Shown piece by piece: positions 22,588 to 34,556 of a stretch of DNA of 64,000 bases (its first letter is position 1; every line of letters starts with the position of its first letter). The position numbers and the translations under genes are program-made. This DNA comes from Paracamarosporium sp. OC-R06-R3 (taxonomy: Eukaryota > Ascomycota > Dothideomycetes > Pleosporales > Didymosphaeriaceae). Under the pieces are notes generated by a model that did not search any database, was not told the origin of the DNA, and worked only from the letters and a program-made list of their open reading frames with translations. The DNA lies in NCBI GenBank assembly GCA_019828545.1, contig JACVRA010000024.1, positions 124,001 through 188,000 of the forward strand. The letters run 5' to 3'.

Positions 22588-24346
22588 GACGATCAATAGA
22601 CGAGGTAGACGAGAAGAGGTAAGTGGTTTCGATAGATGGTGTAATGAGGGTAGTGGTCGCACAAGTAGGAAGTAGGAGCAAGCTACGGAGGATGGAATCT
22701 CAAGAGGCGGTGTGTTGAGAGAAAGAATCGAGAACTCTGATATGGTATGAAAGTGCAGAGTGCCTGAAGACTGATGTGGCTGAGTATATTCAATTTATAT
22801 CAAAACGGACGACAGGCGGTGAAGAATGCTGCTCAACGGGGTCGTAAGGCCCTACCGGAGCAGGCCATCATGTCATTGCCTCATGTTGATATGGACAGAC
22901 ATGTCTACACCCACCTGGCAGCTCCACAAGCCGTCGGCACGTAGACGAACCGAATGCGTGCTTCCGAAAATGAGGAAATAGAGAAACAAAGAGAGATGCG
23001 TCGATGCGACGGGAGGCAATTATCATTTTCCGGAAAGATCATCCGTCCACCTCCCAAGGTGAACGGCGAAGTGGAGAAATCGAAGCTATTGAACTGCGGC
23101 GTACGTGGGGGCCGATGTAGGGTAACGCAGTATGGACCGCGCTTGGAGGAGGAAAGCTACTAACGGTTTGACGTGCATGAGAAAGTGCAGGGGAAGCTCA
23201 GACCTATCAGTGCTGCAGTCTACCGCTACCCTGGCTCTCTGAGGTTCGGCTGTATGCAAGGTGGTCGAAGCAAGTAAGATTGGTGAAGACTTGGCGCAGG
23301 ACAGAGATCTATTGTTCCCCGGACGGTGCCCGAATGAGACGGCGAGGTTTCCTACTGACAATTTTTGGTGCGTCAGCTGCAGACACCCGCAAACATTCAT
23401 CGCCTTGAGTCGAGAAGGAGGAAAAGGAACATAACAAGGTTGGGGCGAAACGGGAAAAGAGAAATGAGAGGAAGGAAAAGGAAGAAAACGGAAATAAGTT
23501 AGGATAGATTTGAAAAAATTGAGTAGTTCATAGATTAATGCAAGGTTTGAGCAATCATAAAGAACCATTTTGATACGTGTTTGCGATAGCCAGTACGATC
23601 GTGATGTCTCGACGTTGATTTTGAGTGCACATTCCCAGGCATGGGAAGTATTTGGTCCATTGAAAGATGTCTAGCTTCCAAAATATCCTCAGGTTCAGGT
23701 TGGGCCGAACATGGATGGCAGCGTCAAGGCCTCTAATTTGTTTGCCTTGACGAGGCGTGTCGTACAAGCCGGCTGGTCACATTTCCCCGTACCTCCGCTC
23801 GAATTCTCACTACTGCCTGAAGAGCGCCTCCCGAAATGATACTGCAAGGCTTTCGGGCCTGGAATAAGGATGTGAGGAGCCGTTAACACGGGTCACGGAA
23901 GGTCGCTGGCATTTGGGTGTTGACACGTCGGTATTCCAAGCTGACATTCTACTCACCGCTTGTTTACCCAATTGTATCACCCGGACGAACGGATGAGCAA
24001 TGATTTGTCGGTGTTCCACAAGCAGAGTCGATACAGTGGGATGAGGTCGGAAGGTGAAAGTGGTAGGCACGTGATGTCGGGCGCGGGCCTAGTTCCGCGA
24101 ACCGCGCTTGCCGAGTTAGGCCTCCGTCGCATCTCTCGAAAAGTTGACGAGGAGAAGCACAACACAAACATCAGTGAGCACACAAGCACTGTACCCTTCA
24201 AGCGTATGTAATTACACTGAAGATCACAATGGCATCGGACTGATCTCTTCGCAAGTATCGACCGCCCACCAATCGCACACACACTTCAGCACAAGCCGCA
24301 GCCTCGTACCACCTGCGATACTCTTCTGCCGCCAAACCACCTCACA
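22588..24346. other. Large divergent intergenic region
   Basis: Lies between the DUF7587 gene (leftward) and mitochondrial uL30m (rightward). It contains a nearly pure purine tract at about 23452-23489 and short open frames on both strands that show no motif or plausible exon chain. I see no tRNA. Confidence 0.4.
23452..23489. repeat. Polypurine tract
   Basis: Almost uninterrupted A/G sequence of roughly 38 nt on the plus strand, with one or two C interruptions. Low-complexity DNA in the gene-free interval; no coding role seen. Confidence 0.55.
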
Positions 24347-24616
24347 ATGGCCTATTTCCGTATTACCCTTATGCGATCGGGCATCGGTATGCCCAAGAAA
24401 GTCCAAGGTGTTCTTCATGCTCTTGGCCTGCGCAAGCGCATGACGACCGTATACCACCCAGTCACCCAATCCGTCGCGGGTCAAATAATGCGCATCAAGG
24501 AGCTGGTAGATGTGAAAGAGGTGGAACACGCATTAACAAAAGAGGAGATGCGTGCTGCGAGGCGGCCGGATAAGGGTTACTATATTGAGAAGAGGTCTGG
24601 AGAAGTGGAGTTATAA
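24347..24616 (+). CDS. MRPL33: Mitochondrial ribosomal protein uL30m (L33)
   Basis: Single exon of 89 aa starting at the ATG at 24347, preceded by ACA. The opening AYFRITLMRSGIGMP, the LGLRKRMTTVYHP segment and the MRIKELVDV segment match the uL30 fold of the mitochondrial large (54S) subunit. It is the size of the yeast homologue (about 86 aa). The N-terminus serves directly as a cryptic import signal in this family, so the lack of a long presequence is normal. Confidence 0.92.
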   Translation: MAYFRITLMRSGIGMPKKVQGVLHALGLRKRMTTVYHPVTQSVAGQIMRIKELVDVKEVEHALTKEEMRAARRPDKGYYIEKRSGEVEL

Positions 24617-25434
24617 TGTTAGGGGATTTGGAACGGCATTGTGACGATAAGAATCTGGGCTGTGAAGCCAGGAAAACAAACAGGGAAGGAGCTGCTCATG
24701 TGTAGGATATGGAATTGTGGGAAGTGATATGCATATACCGGCGTTACTCGCATTCGAATCGAATATGGATGTATTACAAGGCCTGTACGCTTCCTTTGAG
24801 GTTACAAAGACAGCAACGGAATTTATCGTCCAGAATAGAAGCTTGGTTATCCTTGATTCTCATAAGGACTTCAACAAGGAAATCTATTTGCACACTGCAA
24901 GCTCATGGCAGAGTTAGTGTATGTTTTGGAAAATTATATAGGCCTCGTGGTGTAATTCAACCAACACTAGACCTATCGAGCTTCTCTTTGGCATATTTTC
25001 CATCTCATCGTTGGTCATAACGACGGGCAGATGAATATTCTTTTGCAGCTGGCGAAGTATCACTTCGAGTTGGTGTTTTTGACGTACTGAGAAGGATACA
25101 ACTTGCAGCTTGTAATTTCATCAACTTTTGCTATCCAAGACAGGTGATTTATTGGCATGTTCAGATTACCACAGGCATATTTTGGTGAGATGGATGCACA
25201 ACAAGAAGAATATTGATTACGTTGTTGATGTTACGGCGAACCAGTGCCACCCAGGGGTATCAAACTACACTACTCCACGCTATGCTTAAATCAGATAGAA
25301 ACAGATATAAAGGCTACCACATCCCACTATCGCAAAACAAAGCCACTAGCTGTCTCCTTATCCCTACAGCCATAGGGCTAACTTTGAAGTAGTGCTGACT
25401 TTTGTATTACTCATCTCACGGTAACCCAGGATAC
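24617..25434. other. Convergent 3' region
   Basis: Between uL30m and dynactin p150, which end towards each other. AT-rich with open frames of about 100 codons that lack motifs. Nothing else seen. Confidence 0.45.
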
Positions 25435-28400
25435 TCAGAACTCTGGGAAGTTAAGTGAAAATTCCTCAGCCACCGGAGAAAGGTCTACAAAGCTTAGGTC
25501 GTCGAGGTACGCTAGCGGGTCCGTAACAGTTGAGAGTGTGAGGGGAGAGTTATGGTGATCCTTGTGGTGCCTATCATGGGGTAAGGTACGACCCTCAGAC
25601 TTCGATTCTGAGGTCTGTTCATCGGTCCAAATTTCTAGAGGACGCGCCACTGATCCTTGAATACCCATGAGATGGGAGGTGAAAGCCATGTCTAGCATCT
25701 CAGCGGCCAATGCCTGCTTGTGGCGGGCTTCTGCTTTCACGCGAGCAGCTCGGTCATTGCGCGCTTTCATGAAGATAGCATCGGGATTGGACCCAAACAG
25801 CTCTGAGCTTTCACGCTGGCGGAGCCAGTTGTTCTCATCTGTGAGAGCTTTGACAAGGGTGGCGAAAGCACCAGAGGTATTAGTCTGCGGGGTCTCGACA
25901 ACCTCAGGTCGTTCGCGGGCAGGTTGTGGTGTAGCTTGAACTCCGGATGGGACATCATCTGGACGAGAAACTCCTTCACGTTCGAGGCGAGCAATTTCAG
26001 CTCGTAGAGTGTCGGCTTCGGACCGGTAGTTCTCGCGCTCAGAGCGAGCATTGTCTAACTCAACCTGTAGAGCTTCGATCGTGCCCGCCTTCACAGCAGC
26101 CTCTTGGTTTCGGGCCCTCAGGTGCTCGATCTCGAGCTCCTTGGTATCAATGGTCTCTTGACGTTCGCGCACCTGCAGCAATGCCGACTGAAGTTCGGTG
26201 GTCATGAGCTGGAGCCTCTTCTCAGCCTCGATCGATTGCTTCTTATCTGCTTCGATCTGCTGAGCCTTAACAGCCCAAGGGGTGGGTTGAAGCTGAACCT
26301 CAACGCAGTTATTCAGTATCGAAGCGTGCTCATGCCATTGTCCAATACGTGATTTAGCGTTGTTGATAGACGTGTGAAGTTCACCCAGTAGGTCTCTCTT
26401 GAACAAAGTCTCAATTTGAGCGGACATTATCGTGGCGTCAAAGTCTTCGGGTTCTTTCGTAAGCTTTCCCAGTACGAGGCGAATGAACGTTGCTGCATTT
26501 TCTTGCGCCTTGTTGGCAAATCGATCTAACGATTCGCTGATGTCAACAAGACCTTCGATGCCTTCGGGTAGGCTAGGGTAGAGATCATCTTTCTGCAGCG
26601 TGTGCAAAACGGTGTTAAACTTAGTAGCTATATTTAGAGCCTCGGTGGTTGCCTGTCCCGGTTCCATGAATGCACCTAAATCCACATGATCTTCGACATT
26701 CTCATAGACGGGCTCAATCCGCGAGACGAAGGTTTTGATGGCATCAAAAACTGATCGAATGCGTTCGAGACTGGTTCGAATAACAGATACCTGCAGAATG
26801 ATGGTGCTGTCCGGTCGAGCATTGGAGAGATAGCCGTTGGCACGGTGTATCGCACCCAAAACGTTGTAAGAGCCGCGCGCAGATTCCAAAGACTCTTTCA
26901 GATTTACTTCATCTCGCTTTAGAGCATTCATACATCCTTCCACAGTCCGTAGCACGCTCTCAAACTCTTGGAACAAGTGGCCGGCGTTCACAAATTCATC
27001 TAGCGAGCAGGACGCCATCGCCGTCCAAATTTGCTCGGCATATATGTGGATGTAGTCGAAATGGCCCACAACATCATGACGCACAAGAACATCCAAGGCT
27101 TGTTCAGGGCCTTTCTCGGCGCCGAACTGATCGGTCGTGCTCGTCCGGAGGACCGATGCAGTCAAATCAGCTTTGAAGCTAATTGACTTAGCCCTGAAGT
27201 AGGCCTGGACCGATGAACTGTGGAAGTCGGCGTATGCAGACTCTGTAAGATAGTGTTTGATCATGTCGAGCTCTTCCCGCGCTTCTTTCGCCGCCAACTG
27301 TTGTAGCGATGAATCGATCTGGCGGTTTGTGTCTTTCACGCCTGCGTTGCGAAGCCGGCGTTGGAGTTCCATAACTTCGTTGAAACGACCAGTGACGTCC
27401 TTGACCTCTTCTTCGGTCATCGCCTTGTCTGCTTGCAGATCCCGGTTTTGAGACTGCAGTTCCATAGCGACTGTCTGATATTTGGACAGGCGGTCCTGGA
27501 GTTCGGCATTTTCGTCTTGAATCGCGTCGCGCTGACGGGAAACGTCTGCGAGTTGGGAATCCCTAGTCTCAAGCTCTGCTTCTAATTCGTCCGCATGTTC
27601 CGCATAGTCATTGATAGTTTCGTTGCTGACCTCGATCATGGTAGAAAACTCTCTACGCTCAAGCTGAAGGCGCGAGATTGAGTCCTCAAGGGTATGGATC
27701 TTGTCTACAAGATCCTCGTTCATCTCCTCCATCTCGTTATTCGTGTCGACTCGTTCCCGCAGATCTGTAACGAAACCCTCGAGCTTGACGACTTCGGCGT
27801 TCGCGGCGGCGAGCTCAGCTTCAACGGTTTCCGTATGAGCGACTTGGGTCTCGAGCTCGCGATTGCGTATCTCCAAATCCTTAATTTGCTCCCTTGTCAT
27901 GTCACGGAGTCTGACAATACCCTCTCGATATCGATCCCTCTCGTTCTGGGCTTGACGGAGCATAGCAACTTGTCTCTCGTCCTCGGGCATGTCGTCATCG
28001 ATGAAGGATGCCTCTTCCTGTTTGATTTCCAGTTCAAGTCGGAGCTCCTCAACTATAGCACGTTCACTCTCAAGCTCAGCTTCGAGCTGCTCCTTTTGTT
28101 CTTCTGCCATCTCTCTATCGATAGTTGCCAACTCCACCATTGTGTCGCGTTCTTGCAATGCCTTCTCCAATTTCTCGTTCTCGGATTTGAGTTGGGCGAC
28201 TTCTTCTCTGAAATTAGAGATGTCGTTGACATTTTGCTGGATCTTGGCTTGTAGTTTAGGAAAAATAGTGTTGCTGTATTTCTCGGTTTCGGTACGGAGC
28301 TTCAGCACCTCAGCTTCCAGCTTAGATGTGTCTTCTTGTTGCTTCTGCAGACGGCGAAATTCTATTTCTGAGATCTGTCGAGTGCGCTCCGCAGGTGCTT

Positions 28401-29046
28401 TGGTGGTGGAAGTGGTGGTCGTGGACGAAGCCGTAGAGCGTGTCTCGAGAGATTTAGGGGAAGTGATTGAAGGTTTTCGAATGGGCCGAGCTGAAGAGGA
28501 GGGTTGCGATGAGCCGGAAACCGACAAACGTTTTGATTGTGCGGACGAGGCTCTCGAAGTAGTGGAAGACGGACGTGAAGGCGGTCCAGTAGCTGTCGAC
28601 TGTGAAGGCGCTTTCGAAGCGGCAGCGAGTCGAGCTTGGAGCGTCGTTGTTCTCGGCGCGCTTACGGAGGACACTCTGGAGGTTCGTGATGCCGTCTGAG
28701 AGGCACTGACGCTGGGAGGGCGAGGTCTTGAGCCGGATGCCGCTGGCTTCGGGGTCGCGGCTTTGGGTGCGGCGGGCCGTGGTTGTGCGATTATCTTGGT
28801 AACCTTTTCGCGGGCGGCGAATAACCCATGCATTGGAGCGCATTGAAAATATCGCTCATTCTGAACTGAGCCATCGTTTTTCCCTGTCGGCGTCGGTAGC
28901 TCGATGCCAACAAACTCGATCCCCTCCTGACCGGGCACAGCTACCTCGCCAATGTATCTGATGACGCCGCGGTGGATCGTGGGTTTGGGCTTTTCGAGCC
29001 GGACTTCCACGGTCTGGCCAACTCTGAGCTCTAAAGCTGGAGCCAT
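25435..29046 (-). CDS. Dynactin large subunit p150-Glued
   Basis: One uninterrupted frame of 1203 aa from the ATG at 29046, unusual here for a gene this long. Residues 5-80 form a CAP-Gly domain with the diagnostic GKNDGSV at 55-61, which binds microtubule plus ends and EB1/tubulin tails. A basic Ser/Thr/Pro-rich linker spans about 85-230. A long coiled coil (about 230-590) matches the dynein-intermediate-chain-binding CC1 region. Then comes the globular dynactin domain with conserved patches around QAYFRAKSISFKADL, and a second coiled coil (about 935-1045). The C-terminal 150 residues are less conserved. The protein is the dynein-binding arm of dynactin (Nip100 in yeast, ro-3 in Neurospora) and supports retrograde transport and nuclear migration in hyphae. 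Confidence 0.95.
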   Translation of the reverse strand: MAPALELRVGQTVEVRLEKPKPTIHRGVIRYIGEVAVPGQEGIEFVGIELPTPTGKNDGSVQNERYFQCAPMHGLFAAREKVTKIIAQPRPAAPKAATPKPAASGSRPRPPSVSASQTASRTSRVSSVSAPRTTTLQARLAAASKAPSQSTATGPPSRPSSTTSRASSAQSKRLSVSGSSQPSSSARPIRKPSITSPKSLETRSTASSTTTTSTTKAPAERTRQISEIEFRRLQKQQEDTSKLEAEVLKLRTETEKYSNTIFPKLQAKIQQNVNDISNFREEVAQLKSENEKLEKALQERDTMVELATIDREMAEEQKEQLEAELESERAIVEELRLELEIKQEEASFIDDDMPEDERQVAMLRQAQNERDRYREGIVRLRDMTREQIKDLEIRNRELETQVAHTETVEAELAAANAEVVKLEGFVTDLRERVDTNNEMEEMNEDLVDKIHTLEDSISRLQLERREFSTMIEVSNETINDYAEHADELEAELETRDSQLADVSRQRDAIQDENAELQDRLSKYQTVAMELQSQNRDLQADKAMTEEEVKDVTGRFNEVMELQRRLRNAGVKDTNRQIDSSLQQLAAKEAREELDMIKHYLTESAYADFHSSSVQAYFRAKSISFKADLTASVLRTSTTDQFGAEKGPEQALDVLVRHDVVGHFDYIHIYAEQIWTAMASCSLDEFVNAGHLFQEFESVLRTVEGCMNALKRDEVNLKESLESARGSYNVLGAIHRANGYLSNARPDSTIILQVSVIRTSLERIRSVFDAIKTFVSRIEPVYENVEDHVDLGAFMEPGQATTEALNIATKFNTVLHTLQKDDLYPSLPEGIEGLVDISESLDRFANKAQENAATFIRLVLGKLTKEPEDFDATIMSAQIETLFKRDLLGELHTSINNAKSRIGQWHEHASILNNCVEVQLQPTPWAVKAQQIEADKKQSIEAEKRLQLMTTELQSALLQVRERQETIDTKELEIEHLRARNQEAAVKAGTIEALQVELDNARSERENYRSEADTLRAEIARLEREGVSRPDDVPSGVQATPQPARERPEVVETPQTNTSGAFATLVKALTDENNWLRQRESSELFGSNPDAIFMKARNDRAARVKAEARHKQALAAEMLDMAFTSHLMGIQGSVARPLEIWTDEQTSESKSEGRTLPHDRHHKDHHNSPLTLSTVTDPLAYLDDLSFVDLSPVAEEFSLNFPEF

Positions 29047-29617
29047 GGGAGCGGTTCGAGGGAAGATGGGAGTTTGAGGATTCCACCCTCAAACAACGCG
29101 TCCAAGCTCGCGTGCTGCGCAACTCTGAAAGCAGTTTAAGCGCTCGCGTGCCAAGCTGTTAGCGGGACGGGCCGTACACGTGACTGCGCGATTATGTGCG
29201 AGTATTGGGACGAACAGTACGAGGACTGACAGTAGCCAGCTTTTGCACTTTGGTAGATACTACAATTAGTGGATTGTTGTAAGAACAAACGCGTTACGTA
29301 GATTCACGAACTATACGACGAATAGCTTGCAATTTACAACACCCAAGTTGTATATATCACCGCCACTAACCGAGATCCCACAAGATGTCTATCTAGTTTT
29401 TTCTTATATCAAACAAGGAGATACATGCGGCTTTGTACCTACAAAGGAGAAGATATCTACATCTACTCTAATGCAACTCAGCGTCCCAGTGACAGGCAGT
29501 CCATCAAATCGCACAGGCGGCAAAACAGTACCTACATAAAATCATACACTTCATACCCACTTCCTCATCAGGAAACATAGGTACACCGCAGCGCCGCATT
29601 TAACTTTATGTCCGCTC
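29047..29617. other. Upstream region of dynactin p150
   Basis: Promoter side of dynactin p150 and 3' flank of the ABC transporter gene. AT-rich from 29250 on; no gene or defined regulatory site recognised. Confidence 0.45.
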
Positions 29618-31973
29618 TCATTGCGACGTCAACTCTAATTCCTTGATTCTCTCCTCGATATCCGGTACAGCGCGAAGCTGTAACTCGATTTCATCTTTCT
29701 CACTGTAGAGATACATCAGTATGACAGAAAAGCGAGAGATCATGAACGCAGCTATAACTTACTCTTCCAACTCCAATCTCCTCTCAGCATCCAACTTCGT
29801 GAAGACAAAGCCGCCCTGTCCATCAAACTGCAATATCTTCTCGTGGTATTTCCATAGGCTCCTTCTATGGCTGACGGTCATAAGCGTGATGCCCAACCTG
29901 ATCCTCGTTAGCACTTGCTCTTGTTTAAAAACACTGAAGAGAACTTGCCTTTTCGCCTCCTCGTACATCACCCTTTCGATCTCCAAGGTAACACTACTCG
30001 TGCACTCATCTAAGATGGCATACCGTGGGCGATGGTAGAATAGCCTCGCCATCGCAACCCTTTGTTGTAGCCCTCCACTCAACACATCTGTCCACTCCTG
30101 CTCTGCGTCCCAACCGCCAGGTCGATCGACAATACTCTCAATCTCGACGACTTCAAGTATCGAAAGAAGATCCGCATCGGTAATGTTTTTGTCTCGCATC
30201 TCGCGCAGACTGTCAGGGTAGATAATCTGCTGGCGGAGTGTTCCCCGGGACAAATAGGGCCGTTGTGGGATATAGAAGATAGCTTCGAACGGCGGTTTTC
30301 TTACGGTGCCACCGTAAACGGGCCACAAACCACCCAAGATGCGGAACAGGCTGGATTTGCCGCAGCCATTGGGACCTACGATGAGCAGGTGATCACCGGG
30401 CTTTACAGCGAAGCTAAGCTTCCGGACGAGAACATCACCATTGGGACTCACGATAGGTACGTCCTTGAACATGATGTCTTCGCCCTCCGTCACTGTTCCA
30501 CGACCACGCAGAACAGCTGCATTTTCTTCTGTGTCTGCGGAAGAAACGAGTTTCTTCTCGAAGTGACCGGCTTGGATGTCGTCAATGACATCAAGGAGCG
30601 TGGATACGCGCGATGTGTAGCCGGCGAGTTCCGTGATTTCTTTGTAGGAGAACATGACGCGGCCGAAGGCATCCGAGGACATAAGCAGCATGCGACGGTT
30701 GGTCACGAAGCCTATCACACTCAATCAGCGACCTTTTCCCAGATGGATAATAGAATGCCTTACTCTCTGTGCGATCGCCCATACTTCCTGCTCCGGCTCC
30801 AGGAATCTTGAAGAAGACGGGCACACTGCACAACAACAATCCTAACGCCCCCCAAAAATATTTGATCACAAAGTCCTCCATAACACCATGATAGAATCTC
30901 CTTCTTAATATTCGGTTCACATGCTTGATCAATGTGAAGTATCCCTTGTCCAATGTATCCTTCTCTGCTTCGTGCCCGTGGTACAAGGCCACCTCCTCAC
31001 TATAATCAATTAACCGTGAATGCTGAAAGCGGAACTCGCCTTCCAGACGCGCTTCATCAGCGACATATTTGCCAAAAGGAGGAGTCAATGCGCGCATTAC
31101 GTTCGCAGAGAGCTGTACGAGGAGCGACATGAAGAAGAGACCTTCGCCGCCAACGCTGCGGGATAGCGAGTAATTGTAAACGACCATATCGAGGACAGGT
31201 TTCGCCAGATTTGAGTATAGTTCTGCTAAGCTGTTGGCGAACTTGGCGACATCTACAGTAACGAGCTGGTCCGCGTTCTTAATCCGGTCGTCCAGAGCCG
31301 AGAGCGTGTAAAAGGTCATATGAGAGAGGTACTTGTTGTGGACGTAGTTGGTGAGTCGCGTGCGGTACTGCAATGATAACTTGCACTGGTGATATGACAG
31401 CTGTTTGCGTTAGCTTGTATTCATACAATCCCTCCATTCATGGCCTGCACGTACCATGGAGTTCGTAAACGTTGCCGGTACCGCCACCGTCATCCACCAC
31501 ACCAAGCCCCATAGAAAGTCTTTACCCTTTCCCCTAACCAGGCTGCTGACCAGACGCCCGTCCAGCTCGGCCACATAGAGACTGATCATAGTCCGTAGTA
31601 CCAAGAACACACTGTGGCTGATCAACAGCCGAAACTCCTTGCTCCGCCATCCTGGTATGCATATTCTCAGCAGCCGAAGTAGATTTTTGAAGAACTCGCG
31701 ATTCAGCTCAACCTTCTTCCTTCCCGTTGCCTCGCCTTCGGACTGCGCCGTGGATGTCTTGCGAAGTGATTTCGCACGCAGGGCAGCGGCTTTCTGCTCG
31801 GCAATGGCATTCCGGATGCGGTTCACGAGTGCGACAAAGAGCGTGAGGTATACGGCGCGCGATATTTTTGTTCGGTGTTGCAGGTACAGTTTCGTGAAGT
31901 CATTAATCAGCGACTTGAGGGAGGATGCGGTGAGGTGTGTTCGCGCATGGGCGAACTTGGAGAGCACGGCCAT
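29618..31973 (-). CDS. Peroxisomal ABCD-type fatty acyl half-transporter
   Basis: Five exons: 31973-31455, 31400-30764, 30711-29949, 29897-29763 and 29702-29618 (2139 nt, 712 aa). Introns are 51-60 nt; the third begins GC instead of GT. The frame continues upstream of 31973 without another ATG. The order is a basic N-terminus, an ABCD transmembrane domain (hydrophobic segments near [28 protein letters not shown]), then one nucleotide-binding domain with Walker [10 protein letters not shown], signature LSGGLQQR, Walker B YAILDE and the SHR switch. As a half-transporter of the ABCD/PXA family it should pair with a partner in the peroxisomal membrane to import long-chain acyl-CoA for beta-oxidation. 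Splicing the last intron adds a 27-residue acidic helical C-terminus typical of the family; without it the protein ends at ELEE. Whether it is the PXA1- or PXA2-like partner is not settled. Confidence 0.93.
29898..29948 (-). other. GC-AG intron in the ABCD transporter gene
   Basis: A 51-nt intron with donor AG/GCAAGT, a perfect GCTAAC branch site and CAG acceptor. Splicing it restores the family sequence [16 protein letters not shown] between Walker B and the switch histidine. Its length is a multiple of three and it has no stop, so retention would insert 17 residues in frame. Confidence 0.85.
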
Positions 31974-32382
31974 AGCTATCGTGAGGGCGTCATTCGGAGA
32001 CAACGTGGCGGGCTATTACGGCAGGGTCGTGGGATGAGCGGTATACGTGGTGTCTAGGTTGTCATGAGGCCGATCAGCCGCTGGGAGCTTGCAGCATCGT
32101 TGGTCGACACTAGAATGACAATCGGTGATGCGCATGTCTGGGAGCCGCATGTGATGGCCATGATGCCCAGCTCCAAAGCCTCGGCCCGTTCCTATCCCCA
32201 CAAACCGCCTAACCTGATCTAGATAGCTTAGACCTCCGCATTTTGGCTTGTGACTAAAGCGAATGAACATTGCATCTTTATAACACGTTTGATCCTGTAT
32301 CAACTGGACCCACAATGTAGCTGCATTTTATATCAAGATTAATCCAACATACGTAATTGCAGAGGCATATCCAATTTTCAGC
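31974..32382. other. Upstream region of the ABC transporter gene
   Basis: Promoter side of the ABCD transporter gene and 3' flank of the flavin monooxygenase gene. No further gene, tRNA or clear regulatory site seen. Confidence 0.45.
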
Positions 32383-34556
32383 TTAGTATGAAAATGCCCG
32401 CGCCTTATAAACCTCATTCTCCTCAGGCTTCGGCGCAACAGGCTTCTGCAGGAAGTCCTTGTAAAGGTACCACGCCAGATCCTTCCCCTCAGCTTCATTT
32501 ACACTCCATCCATTACCCAACCACTTCAGTCGATTCACCCTCTTCCTCTTCGCACCACTCCTCACACCCACCTTCCCATCCACAACTGCCATGCTATCGA
32601 TTCTCTTCCTCTTCGCAATACCGGTTTCCTGCTCTGCAACCACGCCGTGACCATCGGCGTCGTGGTCGACATGCTCTATGTCTACCCCCAATTCATCTCT
32701 ATAAACGTAGTCATAGTCTTCCCACCTCGGACTCCTCATCGCCTCAATACAATGCAGTGTGCTCCCAGGCCACAAACCCACAACAGCACCATCCCTCTTA
32801 CTCTTGTACCAACTATTGCACTCCTCGCTGAACACCGTCCCCTTAAAATACTCATCCACGTACTCGGTGAAATCCTCTTCCCGCTCCTGTTTCACCGTCA
32901 TGCTCACAATATCCTCTTTCTGTATCTTGCGTATCGCCTTGATCACGTAGTCGCCCACGTTCTCGATCATGGTGGTCAAGCTGCCGGAGCCGATGGCCGA
33001 GTTGGCGCCTAGCATGGTGAAGAAGTTGGGGAATCTAGCGATGCTGTGCGACAGGTAGTTTGTCGGACGAGACGACCATTTCTCGCGGAGCGTGAGGCCG
33101 TTGGTGCCGGTGACAGGGAAAGGTGGGAAGGTATTAGCATGGAAGCCAGTGGCGCAGACCAGGGCATCAATTTCGTGATGCGCTCCGTCAGCAGTATGAA
33201 TTGCTTTCTTGGAGATCTTGGTTATGGGAGATGTGACGAATGCGACGTTCGGTTGTGTGAGTGCTTCCAAGTAGCCTGGTCCGGGTGTCAAACGTCTGCA
33301 ACCGGGCGAAAATGATGGCAAAAGTGTGTTGAATATGTGTGGTGCGCTTTCTAGTCGCTTCTTCATGTGTTCTTCGAACATCTGCTTTGCACCCAGCTGT
33401 AGTGGTGTGCCTTTGATCGTGACAGCATGTATGCCATTGCCGTCTTCCTCCACCGCGAGCCGGAACTTAGCATAATACTCAGGATCTTCTGCAAAACGCT
33501 CGCGTAGTTCTGGCGTGATAGCGAAACCTTCAAAGCCATATTTGTTCCAAAGACTCTCCCCAAAGGATGGTGATATCCAGGTTTTACTTCGGACGAACGT
33601 AGAAACGTGCGTTCCAGTAATATGCTGGAGAGAAGGTACGATTTGGATAGAAGAGGAGCCTGCACCTATGACCCCAATGCGTTTATTCGTGAAATCATAT
33701 CTGTCGTTTGTCAGTCTACAATTCCCTTCAAAATGTTGCAATCGATATCCTACTCTTCGTTCCATTTTGCAGAGTGCATTACTTCGCCCTGAAACGTGTC
33801 TAAGCCGTCGATGCTCGGCCATGCAGGATTATTCAAGTTCCCTCGTGCACTAATCACCACATCCGACTGATCGTGTATTGTCTTGCCCGTGTTAAGATCT
33901 CGCACTGTGACATTCCATTTTGCGATCACGTCATCCCATCGACATTCAACTACTTCGTGCGAGAGTTTAATAAATCGGTCAGCGGAGTACTTCTTTGTAG
34001 TTCGCTCGAGGTAGGCTTGGATTTCGCGTGCTGGGGCATATAGCGACGACCAATCGTGGTTGGGTTCAAACTGAGCAGTGAGTTAGATGAGAATACTCGC
34101 CACAAACGTGGAGATGGAATACAGTATATTGGTAAGAATGCGCTGGAGGTCATGTTAGCTTCATTTTCCAAGCGCGCAAAAGGAGGCATACATACAAGGA
34201 ATGTCGCATGCGCAGCCCAAGTACCTGATTCGTGTCAGCTCTTCAGCCGAGTTTGATCATTGCAAAAACCATTGCGTACATGCGCCTACATACTTATTCT
34301 CATACCATGTGCCACCTACTCCAGCGTTCTTTTCGTACACTACTAAATCTACGTTGCGAAGCCGTTCGGGTATACGTATTGAGTGATAGATGCCGGAATA
34401 CCCAGCTCCTATCACAATGACTCTTACAGGTCGGAAATTTTCGATCGGTCCATCGTGAAGCTTGAACGTTACGCCGACATTGTTCGTGGTGCCGTTAGTA
34501 ATTCCGTTCGTCGCGATCAACGGAGTGTTCTCAGGCAGAGAAGGCACAGCAGACAT
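32383..34556 (-). CDS. Baeyer-Villiger-type flavin monooxygenase
   Basis: Five exons: 34556-34294, 34224-34196, 34142-34123, 34070-33754 and 33700-32383 (1947 nt, 648 aa), including exons of only 29 and 20 nt. All introns are GT-AG and 52-69 nt. The first FAD motif is VIVIGAGYSG; GVGGTWYENKYLGCACDIPSHSYQY spans the small exons and covers the family's GGTW...YPG.CDVPSH region. The Baeyer-Villiger signature FxGxxxHxxxW is present as FQGEVMHSAKW, and the second (NADPH) Rossmann motif is VIGAGSSS. The enzyme should use NADPH and oxygen to insert an oxygen into a ketone or hydroxylate a substrate; the substrate is not predictable. A lysine/arginine-rich insertion lies near the C-terminus. The gene is apparently intact, next to two damaged catabolic genes. 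Start at the first ATG in frame. Confidence 0.92.

Noticed and set aside
23086..23568. 160-codon minus-strand frame
   Set aside because: It is the complement of a polypurine tract and neighbouring low-complexity DNA; composition is not protein-like.
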